Source of the DNA: an uncultured Bacteroidota bacterium
GTDB lineage: Bacteria; Bacteroidota; Bacteroidia; Flavobacteriales; Flavobacteriaceae
Direction of reading: 5' to 3'
NCBI GenBank assembly: GCA_902520835.1
Contig: CABYPD010000006.1
Location: 1 to 64,000 of the forward strand
DNA: 64,000 nt
The position numbers and the translations under genes are program-made. Below the pieces are notes generated by a model that made no database searches, was not told where the DNA came from, and saw only the letters and a list, made by a program, of their open reading frames with translations. Every line of letters begins with the position of its first letter. Within the stretch, counting starts at the first letter, position 1. Below are positions 1-9,555 of this stretch, one piece after another.

Positions 1-599
1 CACAAAGATTAGTAGCTGTAAAAAATCAAACAGCAATGTTAACCACTTTTAATGAGGTTAATATGAGTTCAATTTTTGAGCTGAGAAAAAAGTATAAAGA
101 CGAATTTAAAGAAAAACATGGAGTTAGTTTAGGTTTTATGAGTTTTTTTACAAAAGCAACTGTAAACGCACTAAAGGAATTTCCGGATGTTAACTCTATG
201 ATTGATGGAGATCAACAAGTTAAGTATGATTTTTTTGATATCAGTATAGCAGTTTCAGGTCCTAAAGGATTGATGGTTCCTGTTGTCAGAGATGCACAAG
301 ATTTAACTTTTTATGGTATCGAAAAAGAAATTAAAAGATTGGCTATCAGAGCCAGAGATGGTGAAATTACACTGGATGAAATGACAGGAGGAACTTTTAC
401 TATTACAAACGGAGGCGTATTTGGCTCAATGCTTTCTACACCTATAATTAACCCTCCACAATCAGCAATTTTAGGAATGCATAATATAGTAGAACGTCCA
501 ATTGCGATTAATGGAAAAGTTGAAATACATCCAATTATGTATTTAGCTCTTTCCTATGATCACAGAATAATTGACGGCAAAGAATCTGTTGGATTTCTT
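1..599 (+). pseudogene. odhB: Dihydrolipoyllysine succinyltransferase (2-oxoglutarate dehydrogenase E2), 5' end outside window, 3' end lost at a junction near 590-600
   Basis: Frame 3 reads [21 protein letters not shown]...[24 protein letters not shown]...[19 protein letters not shown], then switches to antisense metK sequence; the expected E2 C-terminus is absent. Confidence 0.85.
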
Positions 600-1675
600 A
601 ATTTTAATCTCTTCTCAATAAAATATGGACGCATATCAAATAATTTTCCAACAATCATAGCTAAATCACCATCATTTAAAGCAATTTTTGATGTTCCAAA
701 TGTATTAATAAAAATACCCATAGGTTTTGCCACCCCAATAGCATAACTTACCTGAACTAAACATTCATCAGCAACTCCAGCAGCAACTAAATTTTTGGCA
801 ATATGTCTGGTGGCATATGCAGCGCTTCTATCTACTTTACTTGGATCCTTTCCAGAGAAAGCTCCTCCTCCATGCGCTCCTTTTCCTCCATAGGTGTCAA
901 CAATAATTTTTCTTCCTGTCAGACCAGTATCACCGTGTGGGCCACCAATTACAAATTTTCCAGTTGGATTAATATGGTATTCAATGTCATTGTTAAAAAA
1001 CTTCCCATAATCTGGATACTTTTTTATTATTCTTGGAATTAAAATGAAAATAATGTCACTTTTAATTTTAGCTAACATTTTTGCTTCACTATCAAATTCA
1101 TCATGTTGAGTAGAAACTACTATAGAAATAATTTTTTCAGGCTTGTTATCATCAGAATATTGTAAAGTAACTTGAGATTTAGAGTCAGGTCGTAAGTAAG
1201 TTATTTCTTTATTCTCTCTTCTCAGATCAGCCAACTCAATTAAAATTTTATGAGACAAGTCTAATCCCAACGGCATATAATCTTTAGTTTCGTTACAAGC
1301 ATATCCAAACATCATTCCTTGATCTCCTGCTCCTTGATCTTCAGGTTTTAATCTATCAACGCCTTGATTAATATCTGATGATTGTTCATGGATTGCAGAA
1401 AATACCCCACAGGAATTACCATCAAACATATATTCACTTTTATTATAACCAATTTTGTTAATGACTTCTCTAGAAATAGATTGTACATCAAGATATGCGT
1501 TAGATTTAACTTCTCCCGCCAATACAACTTGTCCAGTGGTAACTAAAGTTTCACAGGCTACTTTTGAATTCTTATCAAAAGCTAAAAAATTATCAATTAA
1601 AGCATCACTAATTTGATCAGCTACTTTGTCAGGGTGACCTTCACTAACCGATTCGGAGGTAAATAAATAACTCAT
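590..1675 (-). pseudogene. metK: S-adenosylmethionine synthetase, C-terminus truncated at the junction (ORF runs to 560 through antisense odhB)
   Basis: [25 protein letters not shown]...[25 protein letters not shown]...[17 protein letters not shown]; the conserved C-terminal segment (I-Y-x-E-T-A-x-Y-G-H type) is missing. Confidence 0.88.
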
Positions 1676-1697
1676 GTTTCTTTACTTTTGTAGAGTG

Positions 1698-1705
1698 CAA
1701 ATGTA
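1698..1705 (-). promoter_or_regulatory. Candidate Bacteroidetes -7 promoter element (TACATTTG) upstream of metK
   Basis: Matches TAnnTTTG; no clear -33 TTG seen at ideal spacing. Confidence 0.35.
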
Positions 1706-1748
1706 CTTTATTTATTAGTAATTATATACATTTTTAGAGTATACCTAA

Positions 1749-4475
1749 TTAGTAATTTGGTTTTGTTTTATCAAAAACATATTCAATAACTTCCATGTGT
1801 CTCTTTTTATATCTTGATGGACTTCCAGCTGCTGGTGATCCATAAAATCTTCTTGATGCAACTCTAAATTCTTTAGCAAGATCTAAATGTAAAAGTAAGT
1901 GACTCCAAGGCCCCATATTTCTTGGCTCTTCCTGTGCCCAAACTATTTCATTGCTATTATATTTACTAATAATTTTTTTAATTTCTTTTACCGGCAGAGG
2001 AAAAAGCTGTTCAATTCTTACAATTACTACATTACTAATTTTATTTTTTTCTCTGTAATCAATCAAATCATAATAAAATTTTCCAGAGCAAAAAACTAAT
2101 GATTTAATATTCCTAACTTCAATATTGTCATCAATTAAAGAGAGAAATTTGCCTTCAAAAAAATCTTTTTTTGTAGAAATCACTTTAGGATGTCTCAATA
2201 AACTTTTTGGTGTGAAAAGAACCAAGGGTTTTCTAAATGTTGTTATCATTTGTCTTCTTAGTATATGAAATAAATTTGATGGAGTTGTACAATTAGCAAC
2301 ATACATATTGTCTTTTGCACACAATTGTAAGTATCTTTCCATTCTTGCTGAGGAATGCTCGGCTCCCTGCCCTTCATATCCATGAGGCAACATTAAAACT
2401 AGGCCATTTTGAAGTTTCCACTTATCTTCAGCAGCCGATAAATATTGATCAATAATAATTTGTGCACCATTACTGAAGTCTCCAAACTGCGCCTCCCACA
2501 CTGTAAGAGTGTTTGGATTTGAAAGTGCATAACCATACTCAAATCCCATTACTGCATATTCAGAAAGCAATGAATTGTATATTTCAAATTTACCTTGAAA
2601 TTGACTTAAATTATTTAATGGTATGAAATTTTCTTCAGTTAATTCAGTCTTGAGAATAGCATGTCTATGGGAGAAAGTTCCTCTTTCTACGTCCTGACCA
2701 GACACCCTTACATTATAAGACTCCTTCAAAAGAGATCCATATGCTAGATTTTCTGCTATTCCCCAGTCAATTCGATCATTATTATACATTTTATTTCTCT
2801 CTTTCATTAATCTTGAAACCTTCTTTATAAATAAGTCGGAATTATCTAGATTGTAAACTGAATTTGCTATTTGATCTAAATTTTTTTTTGAAACATGTGT
2901 ATCATAGTGAGCAAGCATTTTATCATCTTTTACAGAACTAAAACCTACCCATTCATGCTCCATGAATGGTGTAATTACAACATTTTCATCTTTTTTAGAG
3001 TAAATTAAATCAGTATCTAGAGATGATAAATAATTCTTTTCCATTTCAAAAAATTCTTGTTGAGTAATAACTTTTTGACTAATTAACTTTTGTGAATAAA
3101 TATCTTTTATGTTTGGATGCTTTGATATAGTTTTATAAAGTTTTGGTTGAGTAAATCTTGGTTCATCTCCTTCGTTATGTCCAAATTTTCTGTATCCAAG
3201 GAGATCTATAAAAACATCTCTTTTGAATTTCATTCTATATTCTAATGCGAATTTAGAAGCATGAGCTACTGATTCAACATCATCAGAATTTACATGAAGA
3301 ATAGGACACAAATTAACTTTTCCAACATCTGTACAATAAGTAGATGATCTTCCATCAATATAATTAGTTGTAAATCCTACCTGGTTATTAACTACAATAT
3401 GAATAGTTCCATAAGTACTAAAACCTTTAAGCCTTTCCATTTGAACAACTTCATATACAACTCCTTGTGCTGCAATAGCAGCATCTCCATGTATAATTAC
3501 TGGTAAGACATTTTCTTCTGAGCTCTCAAAATATTTATCTTGTTTTGCTCTTGTAATTCCTTCAACAATTGGACCTACTGACTCTAAATGAGACGGATTA
3601 GGAGCGATATTTAAATATATTCCAAATCCTTTATCTGATTTTCTTTTTGATGTCCACCCAAGATGATATTTAACATCTCCGTCAAAAACTTGATCTACAT
3701 AATCTTTACCATCAAACTCGCTGAAAATTTCTCTAGCTGATTTTCCAAAAATATTACATAAAGTATTTAATCTTCCTCGGTGTGCCATTCCCAAAACAAA
3801 TTCTCTAACACCTTTTTCTGCAGCTAGTTCAATAATGGAATCAAGGGCAGGGATTAAAGACTCCCCTCCCTCAAGAGAAAATCGTTTTTGACCGACATAT
3901 TTTTTATGTAAAAAACTTTCAAAATTGTTAGCCTGAATAAGTTTTCTTAGAATATGTTTTTTTTCATCATTTGAAAATTCTGGCTTGTTATCATTATTAT
4001 TTAGATAATTTTGAATCCATTTAATTCTTTCAGGTGTCCTAATATACATGTATTCAATTCCAATTGACGTACAATAAATTCTTTCTAAGTGTATAATGAT
4101 ATTCTGAAGAGAATTTCTGCCTATTCCAATAATTTCACCAGCATCAAATTCTTCTATTAAGTCATCTTCAGAAAGTTCAAAATTTTCTAAATCTAGATTT
4201 GGTTTATAAGTTCTTCTTTGTCTTACTGGATTTGTATTAGTAAATAAATGACCTCTTGTTCTGTATCCATTTATAAGTTTTACAACTTTAAATTCTTTTA
4301 AAATATTTTCTGGTACATGGATCTCTCCGTTTTCTGCTTTATCAATTCCAAATTCAAATCCTTGAAAAAAAGCTCTCCACGACGGCTCAACAGCTTCTGG
4401 ATTAATTAGATACTGATCATAAAGTTCTGCAAAATATGCTGTGTGAGCTGTATTTAAAAATGAAAAAGGATCCAT
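1749..4475 (-). CDS. sucA: 2-oxoglutarate dehydrogenase E1 component
   Basis: 908 aa; MDPFSFLNTAHTAYFAELYDQYLINPEAVEPSWRAFFQGF, GMAHRGRLNTL, HGDAAIAAQGVVYE, LPHGYEGQGAEHSSARMERYLQL. Confidence 0.97.
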   Translation of the reverse strand: MDPFSFLNTAHTAYFAELYDQYLINPEAVEPSWRAFFQGFEFGIDKAENGEIHVPENILKEFKVVKLINGYRTRGHLFTNTNPVRQRRTYKPNLDLENFELSEDDLIEEFDAGEIIGIGRNSLQNIIIHLERIYCTSIGIEYMYIRTPERIKWIQNYLNNNDNKPEFSNDEKKHILRKLIQANNFESFLHKKYVGQKRFSLEGGESLIPALDSIIELAAEKGVREFVLGMAHRGRLNTLCNIFGKSAREIFSEFDGKDYVDQVFDGDVKYHLGWTSKRKSDKGFGIYLNIAPNPSHLESVGPIVEGITRAKQDKYFESSEENVLPVIIHGDAAIAAQGVVYEVVQMERLKGFSTYGTIHIVVNNQVGFTTNYIDGRSSTYCTDVGKVNLCPILHVNSDDVESVAHASKFALEYRMKFKRDVFIDLLGYRKFGHNEGDEPRFTQPKLYKTISKHPNIKDIYSQKLISQKVITQQEFFEMEKNYLSSLDTDLIYSKKDENVVITPFMEHEWVGFSSVKDDKMLAHYDTHVSKKNLDQIANSVYNLDNSDLFIKKVSRLMKERNKMYNNDRIDWGIAENLAYGSLLKESYNVRVSGQDVERGTFSHRHAILKTELTEENFIPLNNLSQFQGKFEIYNSLLSEYAVMGFEYGYALSNPNTLTVWEAQFGDFSNGAQIIIDQYLSAAEDKWKLQNGLVLMLPHGYEGQGAEHSSARMERYLQLCAKDNMYVANCTTPSNLFHILRRQMITTFRKPLVLFTPKSLLRHPKVISTKKDFFEGKFLSLIDDNIEVRNIKSLVFCSGKFYYDLIDYREKNKISNVVIVRIEQLFPLPVKEIKKIISKYNSNEIVWAQEEPRNMGPWSHLLLHLDLAKEFRVASRRFYGSPAAGSPSRYKKRHMEVIEYVFDKTKPNY

Positions 4476-4533
4476 TGTTTTATGTTTACAAATTTACAAT
4501 TAATTGATTTCTTGTTAATGAATTTTTGAAACT

Positions 4534-5016
4534 TTATCTGCCGTAATCATCAGAAATTCTTACAATATCATCTTCATTTGATGGGTTTTTAGAATCGGTA
4601 TGCTGCCATATCTCAGATATCACTGCATAATCATCCAAACCAATTAATCTATGTCTCTCACCTTGTTTTAATGTAATTTGATCTTTTTCATTTAGAATAA
4701 TTTTAGGGTTTTCTGTATCATTCATACTTCGTGACACACCAACGCTCCCTTTATAAACTCTCCAAATTTCTGCTCTTCTATGATGATATTGCCATGATAA
4801 TTTTGAATTTGGATTTATAATCAAAACTTTAGGACTTAATTTTCCTCCAATTTTTAAAATATTTACATCAATTCCAGAAAAGAACATATTTGAAAATTCT
4901 TGAGATTGATTTTCATCAATTACTAAAAACCCGCCCCATGGTCTATTAAAATCGTTAGAAATAATTTTAAATCCTTTTTCTATTATTTCATTTTCTATTT
5001 TTTTAAAATAATTCAC
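4534..5016 (-). CDS. Cupin / mannose-6-phosphate isomerase type II-like protein
   Basis: PWGGFLVIDE, KVLIINPNSKLSWQYHHRRAEIWRVYKG, GERHRLIG cupin motifs. Confidence 0.8.
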   Translation of the reverse strand: MNYFKKIENEIIEKGFKIISNDFNRPWGGFLVIDENQSQEFSNMFFSGIDVNILKIGGKLSPKVLIINPNSKLSWQYHHRRAEIWRVYKGSVGVSRSMNDTENPKIILNEKDQITLKQGERHRLIGLDDYAVISEIWQHTDSKNPSNEDDIVRISDDYGR

Positions 5017-5065
5017 ACTTTAAAAATATTTAAATTTTAACATTTATAATATTGAATTAAGATTT

Positions 5066-5079
5066 AATTACATGTAATT
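5066..5079. promoter_or_regulatory. Perfect 14-bp palindrome AATTACATGTAATT 8 nt before the umuC start codon; candidate operator
   Basis: Read directly; the sequence equals its own reverse complement. Confidence 0.5.
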
Positions 5080-5087
5080 TTAAACTG

Positions 5088-6347
5088 ATGTTTGCTCTTA
5101 TTGATTGTAATAATTTCTATGTTTCCTGTGAGAGAGTTTTTAATCCAAAACTAAATAATAGACCTGTAGTAGTTTTGTCAAATAATGACGGATGCGCTAT
5201 ATCAAGAAGCAATGAAGCAAAAGCTCTTGGCATCCCAATGGGAGCTCCAGCATTTAAATATGAAAAGATATTTACAAAACATAATGTAGAAGTGTTTTCT
5301 TCAAATTTCACACTTTATGGAGATATGAGCTCTAGAGTTATGAGTATTTTATCAAAGTATACACCTAATATTGAAATTTACAGTATTGATGAAGCATTTT
5401 TAAAGTTCGAAGGATTTGAAAATTATGATTTAGAATCCTACTGCCAAAGTATAAAAAATATGGTATTTAAATGGACAGGAATACCCATCAGTATAGGGAT
5501 TGCACCAACAAAAGCACTGGCAAAAGTTTCAAATCGAATTGCTAAAAAATTTCCAGAAAAAACAAAAGGTGTTTATTTGATAAACTCAGACGAAAAAAGA
5601 ATTAAAGCTTTAAAATGGTTGAAAATTGAAGATGTGTGGGGAATAGGTTTTAGACATGCAGAAAGATTAAAAAACATTAAAATAAATACGGCACACAATT
5701 TTATAAATCTTGAAGATAACTGGGTAAGAAGAAATATGAGCGTAGTAGGTTTAAGGCTAAAAAAAGAGCTTGAAGGTAAATCTGTATTAGACTTAGAAGA
5801 AATACGTTCACCAAAAAAAGCTATAGCTACCACAAGGAGTTTTGAAGGTACAATTAATGATTTTGAAGAAATTAAAGAAAGAATATCAACGTTTGCTATT
5901 TGTTGTGCAGAAAAACTAAGATCTCAAAATAGTAATTGTAATTCTATATATGTATTTGTAAGGAGTAATAAATTTCAAAAAAACAAGATACAATACAGAA
6001 ACGGAATAATGATGACTATTCCATTTTCTACAAATTCTAATATAATAATTAGCAAATATGCAGTTGAAGGACTTAAAAGAATATTTAGAAAAGGAATTGA
6101 TTATAAAAAAGCTGGAACTATAGTGATGGGATTAGACTCATCTGAAAATCATCAACTTAATTTATTTGAAAATGAAAATCCTAGACATAAATATCTAATG
6201 AAGACCATCGATTTTATTCAAAAAAAAGAGGGACAAAGTAAAATAAAACTTGCTTCTCAAGATTTAAGAAAAAGATGGAAAATGAAACAGGAAAAATTAA
6301 GCCATAGTTATACTTGTAAAATTAATGAAATCATAAACGTAAAATGA
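5088..6347 (+). CDS. umuC: Y-family DNA polymerase, UmuC-like
   Basis: [76 protein letters not shown]. Confidence 0.96.
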   Translation: MFALIDCNNFYVSCERVFNPKLNNRPVVVLSNNDGCAISRSNEAKALGIPMGAPAFKYEKIFTKHNVEVFSSNFTLYGDMSSRVMSILSKYTPNIEIYSIDEAFLKFEGFENYDLESYCQSIKNMVFKWTGIPISIGIAPTKALAKVSNRIAKKFPEKTKGVYLINSDEKRIKALKWLKIEDVWGIGFRHAERLKNIKINTAHNFINLEDNWVRRNMSVVGLRLKKELEGKSVLDLEEIRSPKKAIATTRSFEGTINDFEEIKERISTFAICCAEKLRSQNSNCNSIYVFVRSNKFQKNKIQYRNGIMMTIPFSTNSNIIISKYAVEGLKRIFRKGIDYKKAGTIVMGLDSSENHQLNLFENENPRHKYLMKTIDFIQKKEGQSKIKLASQDLRKRWKMKQEKLSHSYTCKINEIINVK

Positions 6348-6775
6348 AAAAAGGAAAATTGACTTTTCTTAAACCAGAAAAAGGAAATAATCTAGGTCAA
6401 TTGCTAGTAGAACAAGGGATTTCTGCAGGATTTCCCTCTCCTGCTGATGACTTTAAAGAAGTTCGAATAAGTTTAGATAAAGAACTAGTAAAAAATCAAG
6501 AATCAACTTTTTACGCAAGAGTAAGTGGTGATTCAATGCTTGAAGCAGGAATAGATGATGGAGATTTATTAGTTATTGATAAATCATTAAGCCCAGAAAA
6601 TGGTAAAATAGCTGTGTGCTTTATTGATGGTGATTTTACGGTTAAAAGAATTGTTAAAGAAAAAGGTAAATTATATTTAAAGGCTGAAAATAAAAAATAT
6701 AAATCGATAGAAATAAAAGAAGGAAATGAATTAATTATATGGGGAATTGTAGAATATGTAATCAAAAAACTGTAA
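6344..6775 (+). CDS. umuD: UmuD-like S24 autoprotease
   Basis: [11 protein letters not shown] cleavage region, [18 protein letters not shown] serine motif, [14 protein letters not shown] lysine motif; ATGA overlap with umuC. Confidence 0.93.
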   Translation: MKKGKLTFLKPEKGNNLGQLLVEQGISAGFPSPADDFKEVRISLDKELVKNQESTFYARVSGDSMLEAGIDDGDLLVIDKSLSPENGKIAVCFIDGDFTVKRIVKEKGKLYLKAENKKYKSIEIKEGNELIIWGIVEYVIKKL

Positions 6776-6776
6776 G

Positions 6777-7826
6777 CTAATTATATATTTTATTATAATA
6801 ATCTTGATATTCGCCTGAGGTTACATTGTCCATCCAATCTTTATTATCTAAATACCACTTGATAGTCTTTTCAATTCCTTCTTCAAACTGCAAAGAAGGT
6901 TCCCATCCTAATTCATTTTTTAATTTTGAAGAGTCAATTGCGTAGCGTAAATCATGACCAGCTCGATCAGTAACGTATGTTATTAGTTTCTCTGATGAAC
7001 CTTCTTCTCTTCCAAGGATTCGATCCACTTTTTTAATAATCACTTTTATCAGATCGATATTTTTCCACTCATTAAATCCGCCAATATTATAAGTATCTCC
7101 TAATTTTCCTTTATGTAAAATAAGATCAATAGCTCTTGCATGATCCTTTACAAACAACCAATCCCTAACATTTTCTCCTTTTCCATACACAGGTAAAGGT
7201 TTATTATTAATAATATTGTTGATAAATAGTGGAATTAATTTTTCCGGGAATTGAAATGAACCATAATTATTTGAGCAATTAGAAATAATTATTGGCAAAC
7301 CATAGGTGTCTGAATAAGCTCTTACAAAATGATCCGAAGATGCTTTAGAAGCTGAATATGGTGAGTGAGGGTCATAATTTGTGTTTTCTGTAAATAGCCC
7401 TTCATCACCCAATGAGCCATAAACCTCATCCGTAGATACATGATAAAATACTTTATTATTGAAGTTTCCATTCCAATAACTTTTGGCCGCCTGTAACAAA
7501 CTTAAAGTTCCCATCACATTTGTTTGTGCAAAAGAAAAAGGATCTTCAATAGAACGATCAACATGAGACTCAGCAGCTAAATGAATTACAGAATCGATCT
7601 TGTAATCTAAAAAAACTTGTTTTACTTTTTTAAAATCACAAATATCACATTTCGTAAAACTATAGTTTTCCTTATGCTCAACATCTTTTAAGTTCTCTAG
7701 ATTTCCAGCATAGGTTAAAAAATCCATATTTATAATATGATATTTTGGGTATTTATTTACAAGTAACCTCACTAAATGTGAACCAATAAAACCAGCGCCT
7801 CCGGTAACTAAAATATTACGCTTCAT
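6777..7826 (-). CDS. rfbB: dTDP-glucose 4,6-dehydratase
   Basis: ILVTGGAGFIGSHLVRLL, HLAAESHVDRSIEDP, VSTDEVYGSL, YSASKASSDHFVRAY. Confidence 0.96.
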   Translation of the reverse strand: MKRNILVTGGAGFIGSHLVRLLVNKYPKYHIINMDFLTYAGNLENLKDVEHKENYSFTKCDICDFKKVKQVFLDYKIDSVIHLAAESHVDRSIEDPFSFAQTNVMGTLSLLQAAKSYWNGNFNNKVFYHVSTDEVYGSLGDEGLFTENTNYDPHSPYSASKASSDHFVRAYSDTYGLPIIISNCSNNYGSFQFPEKLIPLFINNIINNKPLPVYGKGENVRDWLFVKDHARAIDLILHKGKLGDTYNIGGFNEWKNIDLIKVIIKKVDRILGREEGSSEKLITYVTDRAGHDLRYAIDSSKLKNELGWEPSLQFEEGIEKTIKWYLDNKDWMDNVTSGEYQDYYNKIYN

Positions 7827-8676
7827 TTTTAATAATTTTAATGCAATTCTTTAGACTTTGTTTATAATTAGGTATTTCTAAATTAAAAGTAGTTTTAATT
7901 TTTGATTTATTTAAAAGCGAATACTTTGGGCGTTTTGCCAAAGTTTTAAATTCTTCTGATGAAACTCCAATTATTTTACAATCTGAATTGTAAATTTCTT
8001 TAATTGATCTGGCAAATTCAAACCAAGATATTTCACCTTCATTAGAATAATGAAATAATCCCGATTTATTTTTACTTTTTGTAATTATGTCTACAATAAC
8101 TTTAGCAAGATCATAAGCATAAGTTGGTGAGCCAATTTGATCATTTACGACCTTAACTGACTTATTTTTTTTCATTAAGTCAATCATTGTTTTAACAAAG
8201 TTTTTACCAAAACTAGAATAAAGCCATGAGGTTCTAATTACTATTGAATTAGGATCGTTTTTTAAACAAGCTAATTCTCCTTTTAATTTTGAACTTCCAT
8301 ATTCATTTAAAGGTTTAGTTTTTGAGTTCTCAGATAATGGGATATTACTTAGTCCGTCAAAAACATAATCTGTTGAGATATGAATCAACTTTTTGTTATT
8401 ATCACTTGTCCACCTAGAGATAATATCAACGGCAGTGTGATTTATTGTGTTTGCTAATTTAGATTCAGTCTCTGCTTTATCTACACTTGTGTAAGCAGCG
8501 CAATTTATAACTAAAGATGGTTTTATATTATTTAAAAAAGGACTAATAGTGTCTAATTTTAATAGATCTAAAGTTTTAATAGTTGAAAAAACCCAAGACA
8601 AAGAATTATAACTATTAGAAATTTTTTGAAATTCTAAACCTAACTGCCCGTCAGAACCGATTACTAGAACTTTCAT
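7816..8676 (-). CDS. rfbD: dTDP-4-dehydrorhamnose reductase
   Basis: VIGSDGQLGLEF, VINCAAYTSVDKAE, ISTDYVFDG, IVIRTSWLYSSFGKNFVKTM. Confidence 0.95.
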   Translation of the reverse strand: MKVLVIGSDGQLGLEFQKISNSYNSLSWVFSTIKTLDLLKLDTISPFLNNIKPSLVINCAAYTSVDKAETESKLANTINHTAVDIISRWTSDNNKKLIHISTDYVFDGLSNIPLSENSKTKPLNEYGSSKLKGELACLKNDPNSIVIRTSWLYSSFGKNFVKTMIDLMKKNKSVKVVNDQIGSPTYAYDLAKVIVDIITKSKNKSGLFHYSNEGEISWFEFARSIKEIYNSDCKIIGVSSEEFKTLAKRPKYSLLNKSKIKTTFNLEIPNYKQSLKNCIKIIKNEA

Positions 8677-8873
8677 TAAAAAGGAGATTTTAATTTTTTA
8701 AATGAAATAAGTTCTAAATCTTTAAATGATAGAATTGATTTTATATCATGGTTCCAATCAATTGACAAATAAAGTATTTCCATCTTTTCCTTGAAGGAAG
8801 GTCCTTCTTTTTTTGCAGGTCCTCTTTTAGATTTTTTTCCTGCTTTCTTTGCTGAATTTGGATCGAATGGCAT
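8676..8873 (-). pseudogene. Chimeric small ORF: N-terminal part of a small basic conserved protein fused in frame to a C-terminal remnant of RfbC
   Basis: From ATG at 8873: MPFDPNSAKKAGKKSKRGPAKKEGPSFKEKMEILY | LSIDWNHDIKSILSFKDLELISFKKLKSPF*; the second half aligns to the end of the intact RfbC in this window ([31 protein letters not shown]). Confidence 0.65.
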
Positions 8874-8886
8874 AGTTTGTATTTTT

Positions 8887-9552
8887 TTAAAAACTTCGTT
8901 TAGGTAAATCTTTAAACCATTTTTCATAAAGTTTAGAAGTGGGCACTAAAATAACCCAAGCCGTCATGAAAATTAATTGTAAATCTAGTAAAAAAGAACA
9001 GTTTGATTGATACCACATTTCCAATTCACCTTTGTAAGGTGCTATAATTCGCTTATAAAACTCATGAGGGTCTTCATCTTTAATAGCTGAAATAATTGAC
9101 TCCTCATCTCTAAAAATAATAGAACCAATCCCAGTAAGTCCGGGCTTTACATTGTATATTTTCGATTGCACCTCTTCATTGTATGCAGAAAACGTTTTAG
9201 TTACTAATGGCCTAGGCCCTACCAAACTAATATCTCCTTTTAAAATATTAATTATTTGTGGTAATTCATTTATTTTTGTCTTGCGAAGAAATTTACCTGG
9301 TTTTGTAACTCTCCAATCTCCTGCTAGAGTAATAGAGCCGGAGGCTAGATTTGGAGAATCTTTAAGCATCGTTGCAAATTTTATTATCTTAAATTTAATT
9401 CTATTTCTTCCTATCCTGTCTTGTAAATAAAAAACGTGGCCTTCTGCACTAAATCTAAGAATAATAATTACTGGAATCAGAATAGGGGTTAAAATAATAA
9501 GTGCTAAAAGACTAATTATAATGTCTAATAAGCGTTTTGAAAAATTATACAT
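8887..9552 (-). CDS. Sugar transferase (undecaprenyl-phosphate sugar-1-phosphate transferase, short PglC/WcaJ-C type)
   Basis: SKRLLDIIISLLALIILTPILIPVIIILR, NELPQIINILKGDISLVGPRPL, VKPGLTGIGSI. Confidence 0.93.
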   Translation of the reverse strand: MYNFSKRLLDIIISLLALIILTPILIPVIIILRFSAEGHVFYLQDRIGRNRIKFKIIKFATMLKDSPNLASGSITLAGDWRVTKPGKFLRKTKINELPQIINILKGDISLVGPRPLVTKTFSAYNEEVQSKIYNVKPGLTGIGSIIFRDEESIISAIKDEDPHEFYKRIIAPYKGELEMWYQSNCSFLLDLQLIFMTAWVILVPTSKLYEKWFKDLPKRSF

Positions 9553-9555
9553 AAT

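Noticed and set aside
803-2099. Plus-strand ORFs at 803-1042 and 1899-2099
   Set aside because: Antisense to metK and sucA, with no family signature; chance ORFs.
5117-6765. Minus-strand ORFs at 5117-5311, 5573-5833 and 6511-6765
   Set aside because: Antisense shadows of umuC and umuD.
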